Shown here piece after piece: positions 46,600 through 60,900 of a DNA stretch of 64,000 nucleotides. A program made the translations under genes and the position numbers. The notes beneath the pieces are model-generated. The model made no database searches, was not told the origin of the DNA, and worked only from the letters and a program-made list of their open reading frames with translations. How positions within the stretch are numbered: position 1 is the first letter of the stretch; each line of letters starts with the position of its first letter. The DNA comes from Avena insularis (lineage: Eukaryota; Streptophyta; Magnoliopsida; Poales; Poaceae). The stretch is from NCBI GenBank assembly GCA_023614405.1, contig CM042688.1, positions 441,926,028 through 441,990,027 of the forward strand. The letters are read 5' to 3'.

Positions 46600-49500
46600 G
46601 ATCCTCTAGAGTCATTGCATGTATGTTCCTTTCTAAAAAACATGGATCCACCAGAGTCATTTCATGTGTGTTCCTTTCCTAAACCACAATGATCCAGTAG
46701 AGTCATTGCATGTGTCTTCATTTCCTAAACCACATGGATCCACCAGAGTCATTTCATGTGTGTTCTTTTCCTAAACCACCACTAGAGTATTCATGTGTAT
46801 TATTTTTCTAAACCACCACTCGAGTCATTGCATTGTTTTCCTTTCCAGAACCACATGGATCCACCAGAGTCATTGCATGTGTGTTCCTTTCCAAAACCAC
46901 ATGGATCCACCAGAGTCATTGCATGTGTGTTCTCTTCATAAAACCACATGGATCCACTAGAGTCATCGCATGTGTGTTCCTTTCCTAAACCACACCAAGA
47001 GTCATTGCATGTGTCTTCTTTTCCTAAACCACCACCAGAGTCATTGCATGTGCGTTCTTTTCCTAAAAAACATGGATCCACCAGTGTCATTGCATGTGTA
47101 TTCTTTTACTAAACCACCACTAGAGTCATTGCATGTCTGTACTTTTCATAAACCACATGGATCCTCTAGAGTCATTGCATGTGTGTTATTTTCCTAAAGC
47201 ACCACGAGAGGCATTGCGTGTGACTTCTTTTCGTAAACCACCACAAGAGTCATTGCATGTGTGTTCCTTTACCAAACCACATGGATTCACCAGAGTCATA
47301 GCATGTGTGTTCGTTTCCAAAACCACATGGATCCACCAGAGTCACTTCATGTGTGTTCCTTTCCTAAACCACAAGGATCCACTAGAGCCATTGCATGTGT
47401 CTTTGTTTCCTAAACCACATGGATCCACCAGAGTCTTTAAATTTGTATTCCTTTCCTAAACCACCATCAGAGTCATTGCATGTGTGTTTCTTTACTAAAC
47501 CACATGAATCCACCAGAGTCATTGCATGTATGTTCCTTTCCTAAACACATGGATCCACCAGAGAGATTGCATGTGTGTTCCTTTCCTAAACCACATGGAT
47601 CTACCAGATTCATTGGATGTGTCTTGCTTTCCTAAACCACCATCAGATTCATTGCATGTGTGTTCCTTTCCTAAACCACATGGATCCACCAGAGTCATTG
47701 CATGTGTGTTCCTTTCCTAATCCACATGGATTCGCCAGAGTCATTGCATATGTGTTCCTTTCCTAAACCACCACTAGATTCATTGCATGTGTGTTATTTT
47801 CCTAAACGACATGGATCCACTAGAGTAATTGCATGTGTTTTCCTTTCCTAAACCACATGGATCCACCAGAGTCATTGCATGTGTGTTCCTTTCCTAAACC
47901 ACATCCAGAGTGATTGCATGTGTCTTCCTTTCCTAAACCACCACCAGAGTCATTGCATGTGTGTTCTTTTCCTAAACAACATGGATCCACCAGTGTCATT
48001 GCATGTTTGTTCTTTTACTAAACCACCACTAGAGTCATTGCATCTGTGTAATTTTCCTAAACCACATGGATCCACCAGACTCATTTCATGAATGTAATTT
48101 TCCTAAACCACCACTAGAGGCATTGCACGTGTCTTATTTTCCTAAACCACCACTAGAGTCATTGCATGTATGTTCCTTTCCAAAACCACATGGGTCCACC
48201 AGAGTCATTTCATGTGTGCTCCTTTCCTAAACCACAATGATCCACTAGAGTCATTGCATGTGTCTTCATTTCCTAAACCACATGGATCCACCAGAGTCAT
48301 TGCATGTGTGTTCTTTTACTAAACCACATGGATCCACCAGTGTCATTGCATGTGTGTTACTTTCCTAAACCACATGCATCCACTAGAGTCAATGCATGTG
48401 TCTTCGTTTCCTAAACCCCATGGATCCACCAGAGTCATTGCATGTGTATTCCTTTCCTAAACCACCATCAGAGTCACTGCATGTGTGTTCCTTTCCTAAA
48501 TAACATGAATCCACCAGAGTCATTGCATGTGTGTTCCTTTCGTAAACCACATGGATCCACTAGAGAAATTGCATGTGTGTTCCTTTCCTAAACCACAAGG
48601 ATCTACCAGAGTCATTGCATGTGTCTTCCCTTCCTAAACCACAATGATCCTCTAGATTCATTGCATGTATGTTTGGATCCTCCAGAGTCATTTCATGTGT
48701 GTTCCTTTCCTAAATGACAATGATCCACTAGAGTCATTGCATGTGTCTTTATATCGTAAACAACATGGATCCACCAGAGTCATTTCATGTGTGTTCTTTT
48801 CCTAAACCACCACTATAGTCATTGCATGTGTCTTGTTTTTCTAAACCACCACTAGAGTCATTGCATTGTTTTCCTTTGCTAAACCACATGGATCCACCAG
48901 AGACATTCCATGTGTGTTCCTTTCCAAAACCATATGGATCCACCGGAGTCATTGCATGTGTGTTCTCTTCCTAAAATCACATGGATCCACTAGAGTCATC
49001 GCATGTGTGTTCCTTTCCTAAACTACATCTAGTCATTGCATGTATCTTCCTTTCCTAAACCACCACCAGAGTCATTGCATGTGTGTTCTTTTCCTAAACA
49101 ACATGGATCCACCAGTGTCATTACATGTGTGTTCTTTTACTAAACCACCATAGAGTCATTGCATGTGTAATTTTCATAAACCCCATGGATCCTCTAGAGT
49201 CATTTCAGGTGTGTGACTTTCCAAAAGCTCCCCCATAGGCATTGCATGTGACTTCTTTTCCTAAACCACCACTAGAGTCATTGCATGTGTGTTCCTTTTC
49301 TAAACCACATGGATTCACCAGAGTCATTGCATGTGTGTTCTTTTCCTAAACCACATGGATCAACCAGAGTCACTTCATGTTGTTCCTTTCCTAAACCACA
49401 AGGATCCACTAGAGCCATTGCATGTGTCTTTGTTTCCTAAAGCACATGGATCCACCAGAGTCTTGGCATCTGTATTCCTTTCCTAAACCACCATCAGAGT

Positions 49501-51720
49501 CATTGCATGTGTGTTCCTTTCCTAAACAACTTGAATCCACCAGAGTCATTGCATGTATGTTCCTTTCCTAAACCACATGGATCCACTAGAGAGATTGCAT
49601 GTGTGTTCCTTTCCTAAACCACATGGATCTACAAGAATCATTGGATGTGTCTTGCTTTCCTAAACCACCATCAGATTCATTGCATGTGTGTTCCTTTCCT
49701 AAACCACATGGATCCACCAGAGTCATTGCATGTGTGTTCCTTTCCTAATCCACATGGATTCGCCAGAGTCATTGCATATGTGTTCCTTTCCTAAACCACC
49801 ACTAGATTCATTGCATGTGTGTTATTTTCCTAAACGACATGGATCCACTAGAGTAATTGCATGTGTTTTCCTTTCCTAAACCACATGGATCCACCAGAGT
49901 CATTGCATGTGTGTTCCTTTCCTAAACCACATCCAGAGTGATTGCATGTGTCTTCCTTTCCTAAACCACCACCAGAGTCATTGCATGTGTGTTCTTTTCC
50001 TAAACAACATGGATCCACCAGTGTCATTGCATGTTTGTTCTTTTACTAAACCACCACTAGAGTCATTGCATCTGTGTAATTTTCCTAAACCACATGGATC
50101 CACCAGACTCATTTCATGAATGTAATTTTCCTAAACCACCACTAGAGGCATTGCACGTGTCTTATTTTCCTAAACCACCACTAGAGTCATTGCATGTATG
50201 TTCCTTTCCAAAACCACATGGGTCCACCAGAGTCATTTCATGTGTGCTCCTTTCCTAAACCACAATGATCCACTAGAGTCATTGCATGTGTCTTCATTTC
50301 CTAAACCACATGGATCCACCAGAGTCATTGCATGTGTGTTCTTTTACTAAACCACATGGATCCACCAGTGTCATTGCATGTGTGTTACTTTCCTAAACCA
50401 CATGCATCCACTAGAGTCAATGCATGTGTCTTCGTTTCCTAAACCCCATGGATCCACCAGAGTCATTGCATGTGTATTCCTTTTCTAAACCACCATCAGA
50501 GTCACTGCATGTGTGTTCCTTTCCTAAATAACATGAATCCACCAGAGTCATTGCATGTGTGTTCCTTTCGTAAACCACATGGATCCACTAGAGAAATTGC
50601 ATGTGTGTTCCTTTCCTAAACCACAAGGATCTACCAGAGTCATTGCATGTGTCTTCCCTTCCTAAACCACAATGATCCTCTAGATTCATTGCATGTATGT
50701 TTGGATCCTCCAGTCATTTCATGTGTTCCTTTCCTAAATGACAATGATCCACTAGAGTCATTGCATGTGTCTTTATATCGTAAACAACATGGATCCACCA
50801 GAGTCATTTCATGTGTGTTCTTTTCCTAAACCACCACTATAGTCATTGCATGTGTCTTGTTTTTCTAAACCACCACTAGAGTCATTGCATTGTTTTCCTT
50901 TGCTAAACCACATGGATCCACCAGAGACATTCCATGTGTGTTCCTTTCCAAAACCATATGGATCCACCGGAGTCATTGCATGTGTGTTCTCTTCCTAAAA
51001 TCACATGGATCCACTAGAGTCATCGCATGTGTGTTCCTTTCCTAAACTACATCTAGTCATTGCATGTATCTTCCTTTCCTAAACCACCACCAGAGTCATT
51101 GCATGTGTGTTCTTTTCCTAAACAACATGGATCCACCAGTGTCATTACATGTGTGTTCTTTTACTAAACCACCATAGAGTCATTGCATGTGTGTAATTTT
51201 CATAAACCACATGGATCCTCTAGAGTCATTTCATGTGTGTTATTTTCCTAAAGCACCACCAGAGGCATTGCATGTGACTTCTTTTCCTAAACCACCACTA
51301 GAGTCATTGCATGTGTGTTCCTTTTCTAAACCACATGGATTCACCAGAGTCATTGCATGTGTGTTCTTTTCCTAAACCACATGGATCAACCAGAGTCACT
51401 TCATGTTGTTCCTTTCCTAAACCACAAGGATCCACTAGAGCCATTGCATGTGTCTTTGTTTCCTAAAGCACATGGATCCACCAGAGTCTTTGCATCTGTA
51501 TTCCTTTCCTAAACCACCATCAGAGTCATTGCATGTGTGTTCCTTTCCTAAACAACTTGAATCCACCAGAGTCATTGCATGTATGTTCCTTTCCTAAACC
51601 ACATGGATCCACTAGAGAGATTGCATGTGTGTTCCTTTCCTAAACCACATGGATCTACAAGAATCATTGGATGTGTCTTGCTTTCCTAAACTACCATCAG
51701 ATTCATTGCATGTGTGTGTG
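46600..51720. repeat. Higher-order repeat, period 2,028 bp
   Basis: 47640-49680 and 49680-51700 are near-identical. The landmark GTTTGGATCCTCC occurs at 48671 and 50699, and CCACATCCAGAGTG near 47900 and 49928. A diverged partial copy precedes them (for example CCACAAGGATCCACTAGAGC near 47370/49397). Each unit holds roughly 45 monomers. Confidence 0.9.
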
Positions 51721-51929
51721 TTCCTTTCCTAAACCACATGGATCCACTAGAGTCATTGCATGTGTGTTCTTTTCCTAATCCACATTGATCCACCAGAGTC
51801 ATTGCATGTGTGTTCTTTTCCTAAACCACATGGTTCCACAAGTGTCATTACATGTGTGGTATTTTCCTAAACCACATGCATGGTTCCACAAGTGTCATTA
51901 CATGTGTGTTATTTTCCTAAACCACATGG

Positions 51930-54900
51930 ATCCACTAGAGTCATTGCATGTGTGTTCCTTTCTAAAAAACATGGATCCACCAGAGTCATTTTAGGTATAT
52001 TCCTTTCCTAAACCACAATGATCCAGTTGATTCGTTGCATATGTCTTCATTTCCTAAACCACATGGATACACCAGAGTCATTTCATGTGTGTTCTTTTCC
52101 TAAACCACCACCAGAGTCATTGCATGTGTCTTCTTTTCCTAAACCAGCACTAGAGTCATTGAATTGTGTTCCTTTCCTAAACCACATGGATCCACCAGAG
52201 TCTTGCATGTGTGTTCTTTTCCTAAATCACATGGATCCACTAGAGTCATTGCATGTGTGTTCCATTCCTAAACCACATGTATCCACCAGACTCATTGCGT
52301 GTGCGTTCCTTCCCTAATCCACATGGATCCACCAGAGTCATTGCATGTGTGTTCCTTTCCTAAACCACCACTAGAGTCATTGCATGTGTGTTCTTTTCCT
52401 AAACCACATGGATCCACCATAGTCATTGCAAGTGTGTGCTTTTCCTAAACCACAACCAAAGTCATTGCATGTGTCTTTATTTCCTAAACCACCACCAGAG
52501 TCATTGCATGTGTGTTCTTTTCCTAGACCACATGGATCCACCATACTCATTTCATGTGTGTTATTTTTCTAAATGTCCACCAGAGTCATTGCATGTTTCT
52601 TCTTTTCCTAAACCACCACTAGAGTCATTGCATGTGTGTTCCTTTCCTAAACCACATGGATCCACCAGAATCATTGCACGTGTGTTCTTAAACCACATGG
52701 ATCCACCAGAGTCATTTCATGGTTCTTTTCCTAAACCACCAGAGACATTGCATGTGCCTTATTTTCCTAAACCATCACTAGAGTCATTGCATGTGTGTTA
52801 CTTTCCGAAACCACATGGATCCACCAGTGTAATTGCATGTGTGTTCCTTTCCTAAACCACATTTATCCACTAGAGTCAATGCATGTGTGTTCTTTTCCTA
52901 AACTAGATGGATCAACTAGAGTCACTGCATGTGTGTTCCTTTCCTAAACCACATCCAGAGTTATTGCATGTGCCTTCCTTTCCTAAACCACCACCAAAGT
53001 CATTGTATGTGTGTTCTCTTCCTAAACCACATGGATCCACCAGAGTCATTTCATGTGTATTACTTTCCTAGACCACAATGATCCACTAGAGTGATTGCAT
53101 GTGTCTTGATTTCCTAAACCACATGGATCCACTAGAGTCATTGCATGTGTGCTGTTTTCCTAAAGCACATGGATCCACCAGTGTCATTGCATGTGTGTTC
53201 TTTTCCTAAATCACATGGTTCCACCAGTGTCATTGCATGTGTGTTTCATTTTTGTACCACATGGATCCACTAGAGTCATTGCATGTGTGTTCCTTTCTTA
53301 AAACCACATTGATCCACAATGTCATTGCACATGTGTTATTTTCCTAAACCACATGGTTCCACAAGTGTCATTGCATTTGTGTTATTTTCCTAAATCACAT
53401 GGATCCACCAGAGTCATTGCATGTGTGTCCCTTTCCTAATCCACAATGATCCTCTATAGTCATTGCATGTGTGTTCCTTTCTTAAAAACATGGATCCACC
53501 AGAGTCATTTCATGTGTGTTCCTTTCCTAAACCACAATGATTCAGTAGAGTCATTGCATGTGTCTTCATTTCCTAAACCACATGGACCCGCCAGAGTCAT
53601 TGAATGTGTGTTGTTTTCCTAATCCACAAGGATCCATGAGTTTCAATGCATGTGTGTTCCTTTTCTAAACCACATGGATCCACTAGAGTCATTGCATGTG
53701 TGTTCTTTTCCTAATCCACATTGATCCACCAGAGTCATTGCATGTGTGTTCTTTTCCTAAACCACATGGTTCCACAAGTGTCATTGCATGTGCGTTATTT
53801 TCCTAAACCACATGCATGGTTCCACAAGTGTCATTGAATGTGTGTTATTTTCCTAAACCACATGGATCCACTAGAGTCATTGTATGTGTGTTCCTTTCCT
53901 AAACCACAATGATCCTCTAGAGTCATTGCATGTGTGTTCCTTTCTAAAAAAAACATGGATCCACAAGAGTCATTTCATGTGTGTTCCTTTCCTAAACCAC
54001 AAAGATCCAGTTGAGTCATTGCATATGTCTTCATTTCCTAAACCACATGGATCCACCAGAGTCATTTCATGTGTGTTCTATTCCTAAACCACCACCAGAG
54101 TCATTGCATGTATCTTCTTTTCCTAAACCACCACTAGAGTCATTGAATTGTGTTCCTTTCCTAAACCACATGGATCCACTAGAGTCATTGCATGTGTGTT
54201 CCTTTTCAAAACCACATGGATCCACCAGAGTCATTGCATGTGTGTTCTTTTCCTAAACCACCACTAGAGTCATTGCATGTGTGATATTTTCCTAAACCAC
54301 ATGGATCCACGAGAGTCATGTCATGTGTGTTCTTTTCCTTAACCACCACCAGAGTCATTGTACGTGTCTTCTTTTCCTAAACCACCACTAGAGTCATTGC
54401 ATGTGTGCCCCTTTCCTAAACAACATGGATCCACTAGAGTCATTGCATGTGTGTTCTTTTCCTAAACCACATGGATCCACTAGAGTCATTGCATGTATTT
54501 TCCTTTCCTAAACCACCACTAGAGTAATTCCATGTGTGTTCTTTTCCAAAACCACATGGATACACCAATGTCATTGCATATGTGTTCTTTTCCTAAACTA
54601 CATGGATCCACTAGAGTCATTGCATGCGTGTTCCTTTCCTAAACCACATGGATCCACTAGAGTCATTACATGCGTGTTCCTTTCCTAATCCACATGGATC
54701 CACCAGAATCATTGCATGTGTGTTCCTTTCCTAAACCACCACTAGTGTCATTGCATGTGTGTTCTTTTCCTAAATCACATGGATCCACCAGTGTCATTGC
54801 ATGTGTGTTTCGTTTTTGTACCACATGGATCCACTAGAGTCATTGCATGTGTGTTCCTTTCTTAAACCACATTGATCCACCAGGTCATTGCACGTGTGTT

Positions 54901-57900
54901 ATTTTCCTAAACCACATGGTTCCACAAGTGTCATTGCATTTGTGTTATTTTCCTAAACCACATGGATCCACCAGAGTGATTGCATGGGTGTCCCTTTCCC
55001 TATCCACAATGATCCTCTATAGTAATTGCATGTGTGTTCCTTTCTTAAAAACATGGATCCACCAGAGTCATTTCATGTGTGTTCCTTTCCTAAACCACAA
55101 GGATCCAGTAGAGTCATTGCATGTGTGTTCATTTCCTAAACCACATGGATCCGCCAGAGTCATTGAATGTGTGTTCTTTTCCTAATCCACAGGGATCCAC
55201 GAGTTTCAATGCATGTGTGTTCCTTTTCTAAACCACATGGATCCACTAGAGTCATTGCATGTGTGTACTTTTCCTAATCCACATTGATCCACCAGAGTCA
55301 TTGCATGTGTGTTCTTTTCCTAAACCACATGGTTCCACAAGTGTCATTGCATGTGTGTTATTTTCCTAAACCACATGCATGGTTCCACAAGTGTCATTGA
55401 ATGTGTGTTATTTTCCTAAACCACATGGATCCACTAGAGTCATTGTATGTGTGTTCCTTTCCTAAACCACAATGATCCTCTAGAGTCATTGCATGTGTGT
55501 TCCTTTCTAAAAAAACATGGATCCACTAGAGTCATTTCATGTGTGTTCCTTTCCTAAACCACAAAGATCCAGTTAAGTCATTGCATATGTCTTCATTTCC
55601 TAAACCACATGGATCCACCAGAGTCATTTCATGTGTATTCTTTTCCTAAACCACCACCAGAGTCATTGCATGTGTCTTCTTTTCCTAAACCACCACTAGA
55701 GTCATTGAATTGTTTTCCTTTCCTAAATCACATGGATCCACTAGAGTCATTCCATGTGTCTTCCTTTCCAAAACCACATGGATCCACCAGAGTCATTACA
55801 TGTGTGTTCTTTTCCTAAACCACCACTAGAGTCATTGCATGTGATCTTTCCTAAACCACATGGATCCACGAGAGTCATTTCATGTGTGTTCTTTTCCTAA
55901 ACCACCACCAGAGTCATTGTATGTGTCTTCTTTTCCTAAACCACCACTAGAGTCATTGCATGTGTGCCCCTTTCCTAAACAACATGGATCCACTAGAGTC
56001 ATTGCATGTGTGTTCTTTTCCTAAACCACATGGATCCACCAGAGTCATTGCATGTGTTTTCCTTTCCTAAACCACCACCAAAGTAATTCCATGTGTGTTC
56101 TTTTCCAAAACCACATGGATCCACCAGTGTCATTGCATATGTGTTCTTTTCCTAAACCACATGGATCCACTAGAGTCATTGCATGCGTATTCCTTTCCTA
56201 AACCACATGGACCCACCAGAGTCATTGCATGCGTGTTCCTTTCCGAATCCACATGGATCCACCAGAATCACTGCATGTGTGTTCCTTTCCTAAACCACCA
56301 CTAGAGTCATTGCATGTGTGTTCTTTTCCTAAACCACATGGATCCACCATAGTCATTGCATGTCTGTGCTTTTCCTAAACCACATCCAGTCATTGCATGT
56401 GTCTTCATTTCCTAAACCACCACGAGTCATTGCATGTGTGTTCTTTCCTAAACCACCTGGATCCACCATACACATTTCATGTGTGTTATTTTCCTAAACG
56501 ACCACTAGAGTCATTGCATGTGTCTTCTTTTCCTAAACCACCACTAGAGTCATTGCATGTGTGTTCCTTTCCTAAACCACATGGATCCACCATAATCATT
56601 GCATGTTTGTTCTTAAACCACATAGATCTACCGGAGTCATCTCATGTGTATTCTTTTCTTAAACCACCACCAAAGTCGTTGCATGTGTCTTCTTTTCCTA
56701 AACCACCACTAGAGTCATTGCATGTGTGTTCGTTTCCTAAACCACATGGATCCTCCAGAGTCATTGCATGTGTGTTCATTTCCTAAACCACCTGGATCCA
56801 CCAGAGTCATTGCATGTGTCTTCCTTCCCTAAACCACCATCAGAATCATTGCATGCATGTTCCTTTCCTAAACCACATGGATCCACTAGATTCATTGCAT
56901 GTGTGTTCCCTTCCAAAACCACATTGATCCACCACAGTCATTGCACGTGTGTTCTTTTCCTAAACCAGATGGATCAACTAGAGTCATTGCATGTGTGTTC
57001 CTTTCCTAAACCACATCCAGAGTCATTGCATGTGTGTTCCTTTCCTAAACCACCACCAAAGTCATTGCATGTGTGTTCTTTTCCTAAGCCACATGGATCC
57101 ACCAGAGTCATTTCATACGTGTACCTTTTCTAAACTACAATGATCCAGTAGATTGATTGCATGTTTCTTCATTTCGTAAACCACATGGATCCACCAGAGT
57201 CATTGCATGTGTGTTGTTTTCCTAAACCACATGGATCACCAGTGTCATTGCATGTATGTTCTTTTCCTAAATCACATGGATCCACCAGTGTCATTGCATG
57301 TGTGTTTCTTTTTTGAACCACATGGATCCACTAGAGTCATTGCATGTGTGTTCCTTTCGTAAACCACATTGATCCACCATAGTCGTTGCACGTGTGTTAT
57401 TTTCCTAAACAACATGGTTCCACAAGTGTTATTGCACGTGTGTTATTTTCCTAAATCACATGGATCCACCAGAGTCATTGCATGTGTGTCCCTTTCCTAA
57501 TCCACAATGATCATCCAGAGTCATTTCATGTATGTTCCTTTCTAAAAAACATGGATCCACCAGAGTCATTTCATGTGTGTTCCTTTCCTAAACCACAATG
57601 ATTCAGTAGAGTCATTGCATGTGTCTTCATTTCCTAAACCACATGGATCCGCCAGAGTCATTGATTGTGTGTTATTTAACTAAACCACATGGATCCATCG
57701 GTTTCAATGCATGTGTGTTCCTTTTCTAAACCACATGGACTAGAGTCATTGCATGTGTGTTCTTTCCCTAATCCACATTGATCCACCAGAGTCATTGCAT
57801 GTGTGTTCTTTTCCTAAACCACATGGATCCACTAGAGTCATTGCATGTGTGTTATTTTCCTAAACCACATGCATGGTTCCACAAGTGTCATTGAATGTGT

Positions 57901-60900
57901 GTTATTTTCCTAAACCACATGGATCCACTAGAGTCATTGTATGTGTGTTCCTTTCCTAAACCACAATGATCCTCTAGAGTCATTGCATGTGTGTTCCTTT
58001 CTAAAAAAACATGGATCCACCAGAGTCATTTCATGTGTGTTCCTTTCCTAAACCACAAAGAGCTAGTTGAGTCATTGCATATGTCTTCATTTCCTAAACC
58101 ACATGGATCCACCAGAGTCATTTCATGTGTATTCTTTTCCTAAACCACCACCAGAGTCATTGCATGTGTCTTCTTTTCCTAAACCACAACTAGAGTCATT
58201 GAATTGCGTTCCTTTCCTAAACCACATGGATCCACTAGAGTCATTGCATGTGTCTTCCTTTCCAAAACCACATGGATCCACCAGAGTCATTGCATGTGTG
58301 TTCTTTTCCTAAACCACCACTAGAGTCATTGCATGTGTGATCTTTTCCTAAACCACATGGATCCACGAGAGTCATTTCATGTGTGTTCTTTTCCTAAACC
58401 ACCACCAGAGTCATTGTATGTGTCTTCTTTTCCTAAACCACCACTAGAGTCATTGCATGTGTGCCCCTTTCCTAAACAACATGGATCCACTAGAGTCATT
58501 GCATGTGTGTTCTTTTCCTAAACCACATGGATCCACCAGAGTCATTGCATGTGTTTTCCTTTCCTAAACCACCACCAAAGTAATTCCATGTGTGTTCTTT
58601 TCCAAAACCACATGGATCCACCAGTGTCATTGCATATGTGTTCTTTTCCGAAAACACATGGATCCACTAGAGTCATTGCATGCGTATTCCTTTCCTAAAC
58701 CACATGGACCCACCAGAGTCATTGCACGCGTGTTCCTTTCCGAATCCACATGGATCCACCAGAATCACTGCATGTGTGTTCCTTTCCTAAACCACCACTA
58801 GAGTCATTGCATGTGTGTTCTTTTCCTAAACCACATGGATCCACCATAGTCATTGCATGTCTGTGCTTTTCCTAAACCACATCCAGAGTCATTGCATGTG
58901 TCTTCATTTCCTAAACCACCACCAGAGTCATTGCATGTGTGTTCTTTTCCTAAACCACCTGGATCCACCATACACATTTCATGTGTGTTATTTTCCTAAA
59001 CGACCACTAGAGTCATTGCATGTGTCTTCTTTTCCTAAACCACCACTAGAGTCATTGCATGTGTGTTCCTTTCCTAAACCACATGGATCCACCATAATCA
59101 TTGCATGTTTGTTCTTAAACCACATAGATCTACCGGAGTCATCTCATGTGTATTCTTTTCTTAAACCACCACCAAAGTCATTGCATGTGTCTTCTTTTCC
59201 TAAACCACCACTAGAGTCATTGCATGTGTGTTTGTTTCCTAAACCACATGGATCCTCCAGAGTCATTGCATGTGTGTTCATTTCCTAAACCACCTGGATC
59301 CACCAGAGTCATTGCATGTGTCTTCCTTCCCTAAACCACCATCAGAATCATTGCATGCATGTTCCTTTCCTAAACCACATGGATCCACTAGATTCATTGC
59401 ATGTGTGTTCCCTTCCAAAACCACATTGATCCACCAGTCATTGCATGTGTTCTTTTCCTAAACCAGATGGATCAACTAGAGTCATTGCATGTGTGTTCCT
59501 TTCCTAAACCACATCCAGAGTCATTGCATGTGTGTTCCTTTCCTAAACCACCACCAAAGTCATTGCATGTGTGTTCTTTTCCTAAGCCACATGGATCCAC
59601 CAGAGTCATTTCATACGTGTACCTTTCCTAAACTACAATGATCCAGTAGAGTGATTGCATGTTTCTTCATTTCCTAAACCACATGGATCCACCAGAGTCA
59701 TTGCATGTGTGTTGTTTTCCTAAACCACATGGATCACCAGTGTCATTGCATGTATGTTCTTTTCCTAAATCACATGGATCCACCAGTGTCATTGCATGTG
59801 TGTTTCTTTTCTGAACCACATGGATCCACTAGAGTCATTGCATGTGTGTTCCTTTCGTAAACCACATTGATCCACCACAGTCGTTGCACGTGTGTTATTT
59901 TCCTAAACAACATGGTTCCACAAGTGTTATTGCATGTGTGTTATTTTCCTAAATCACATGGATCCACCAGAGTCAATGCATGTGTGTCCCTTTCCTAATC
60001 CACAATGATCATCCAGAGTCATTTCATGTATGTTCCTTTCTAAAAAACATGGATCCACCAGAGTCATTTCATGTGTGTTCCTTTCCTAAACCACAATGAT
60101 TCAGTAGAGTCATTGCATGTGTCTTCATTTCCTAAACCACATGGATCCGCCAGAGTCATTGATTGTGTGTTCTTTAACTAAACCACATGGATCCATCAGT
60201 TTCAATGCATGTGTGTTCCTTTTCTAAACCACATGGACTAGAGTCATTGCATGTGGGTTCTTTTCCTAATCCACATTGATCCACCAGAGTCATTGCATGT
60301 GTGTTCTTTTCCTAAACCACATGGATCCACTAGAGTCATTGCATGTGTGTTATTTTCCTAAACCACATGCATGGTTCCACAAGTGTCATTGAATGTGTGT
60401 TATTTTCCTAAACCACATGGATCCACTAGAGTCATTGTATGTGTGTTCCTTTCCTAAACCACAATGATCCTCTAGAGTCATTGCATGTGTGTTCCTTTCT
60501 AAAAAAAACATGGATCCACCAGAGTCATTTCATGTGTGTTCCTTTCCTAAACCACAAAGATCTAGTTGAGTCATTGCATATGTCTTCATTTCCTAAACCA
60601 CATGGATCCACCAGAGTCATTTCATGTGTCTTCTTTTCCTAAACCACCACCAGAGTCATTGCATGTGTCTTCTTTTCCTAAACCACCACTAGAGTCATTG
60701 AATTGCGTTCCTTTCCTAAACCACATGGATCCACTAGAGTCATTGCATGTGTCTTCCTTTCCAAAACCACATGGATCCACCAGAGTCATTGCATGTGTGT
60801 TCTTTTCCTAAACCACCACTAGAGTCATTGCATGTGTGATCTTTTCCTAAACCACATGGATCCACGAGAGTCATTTCATGTGTGTTCTTTTCCTAAACCA

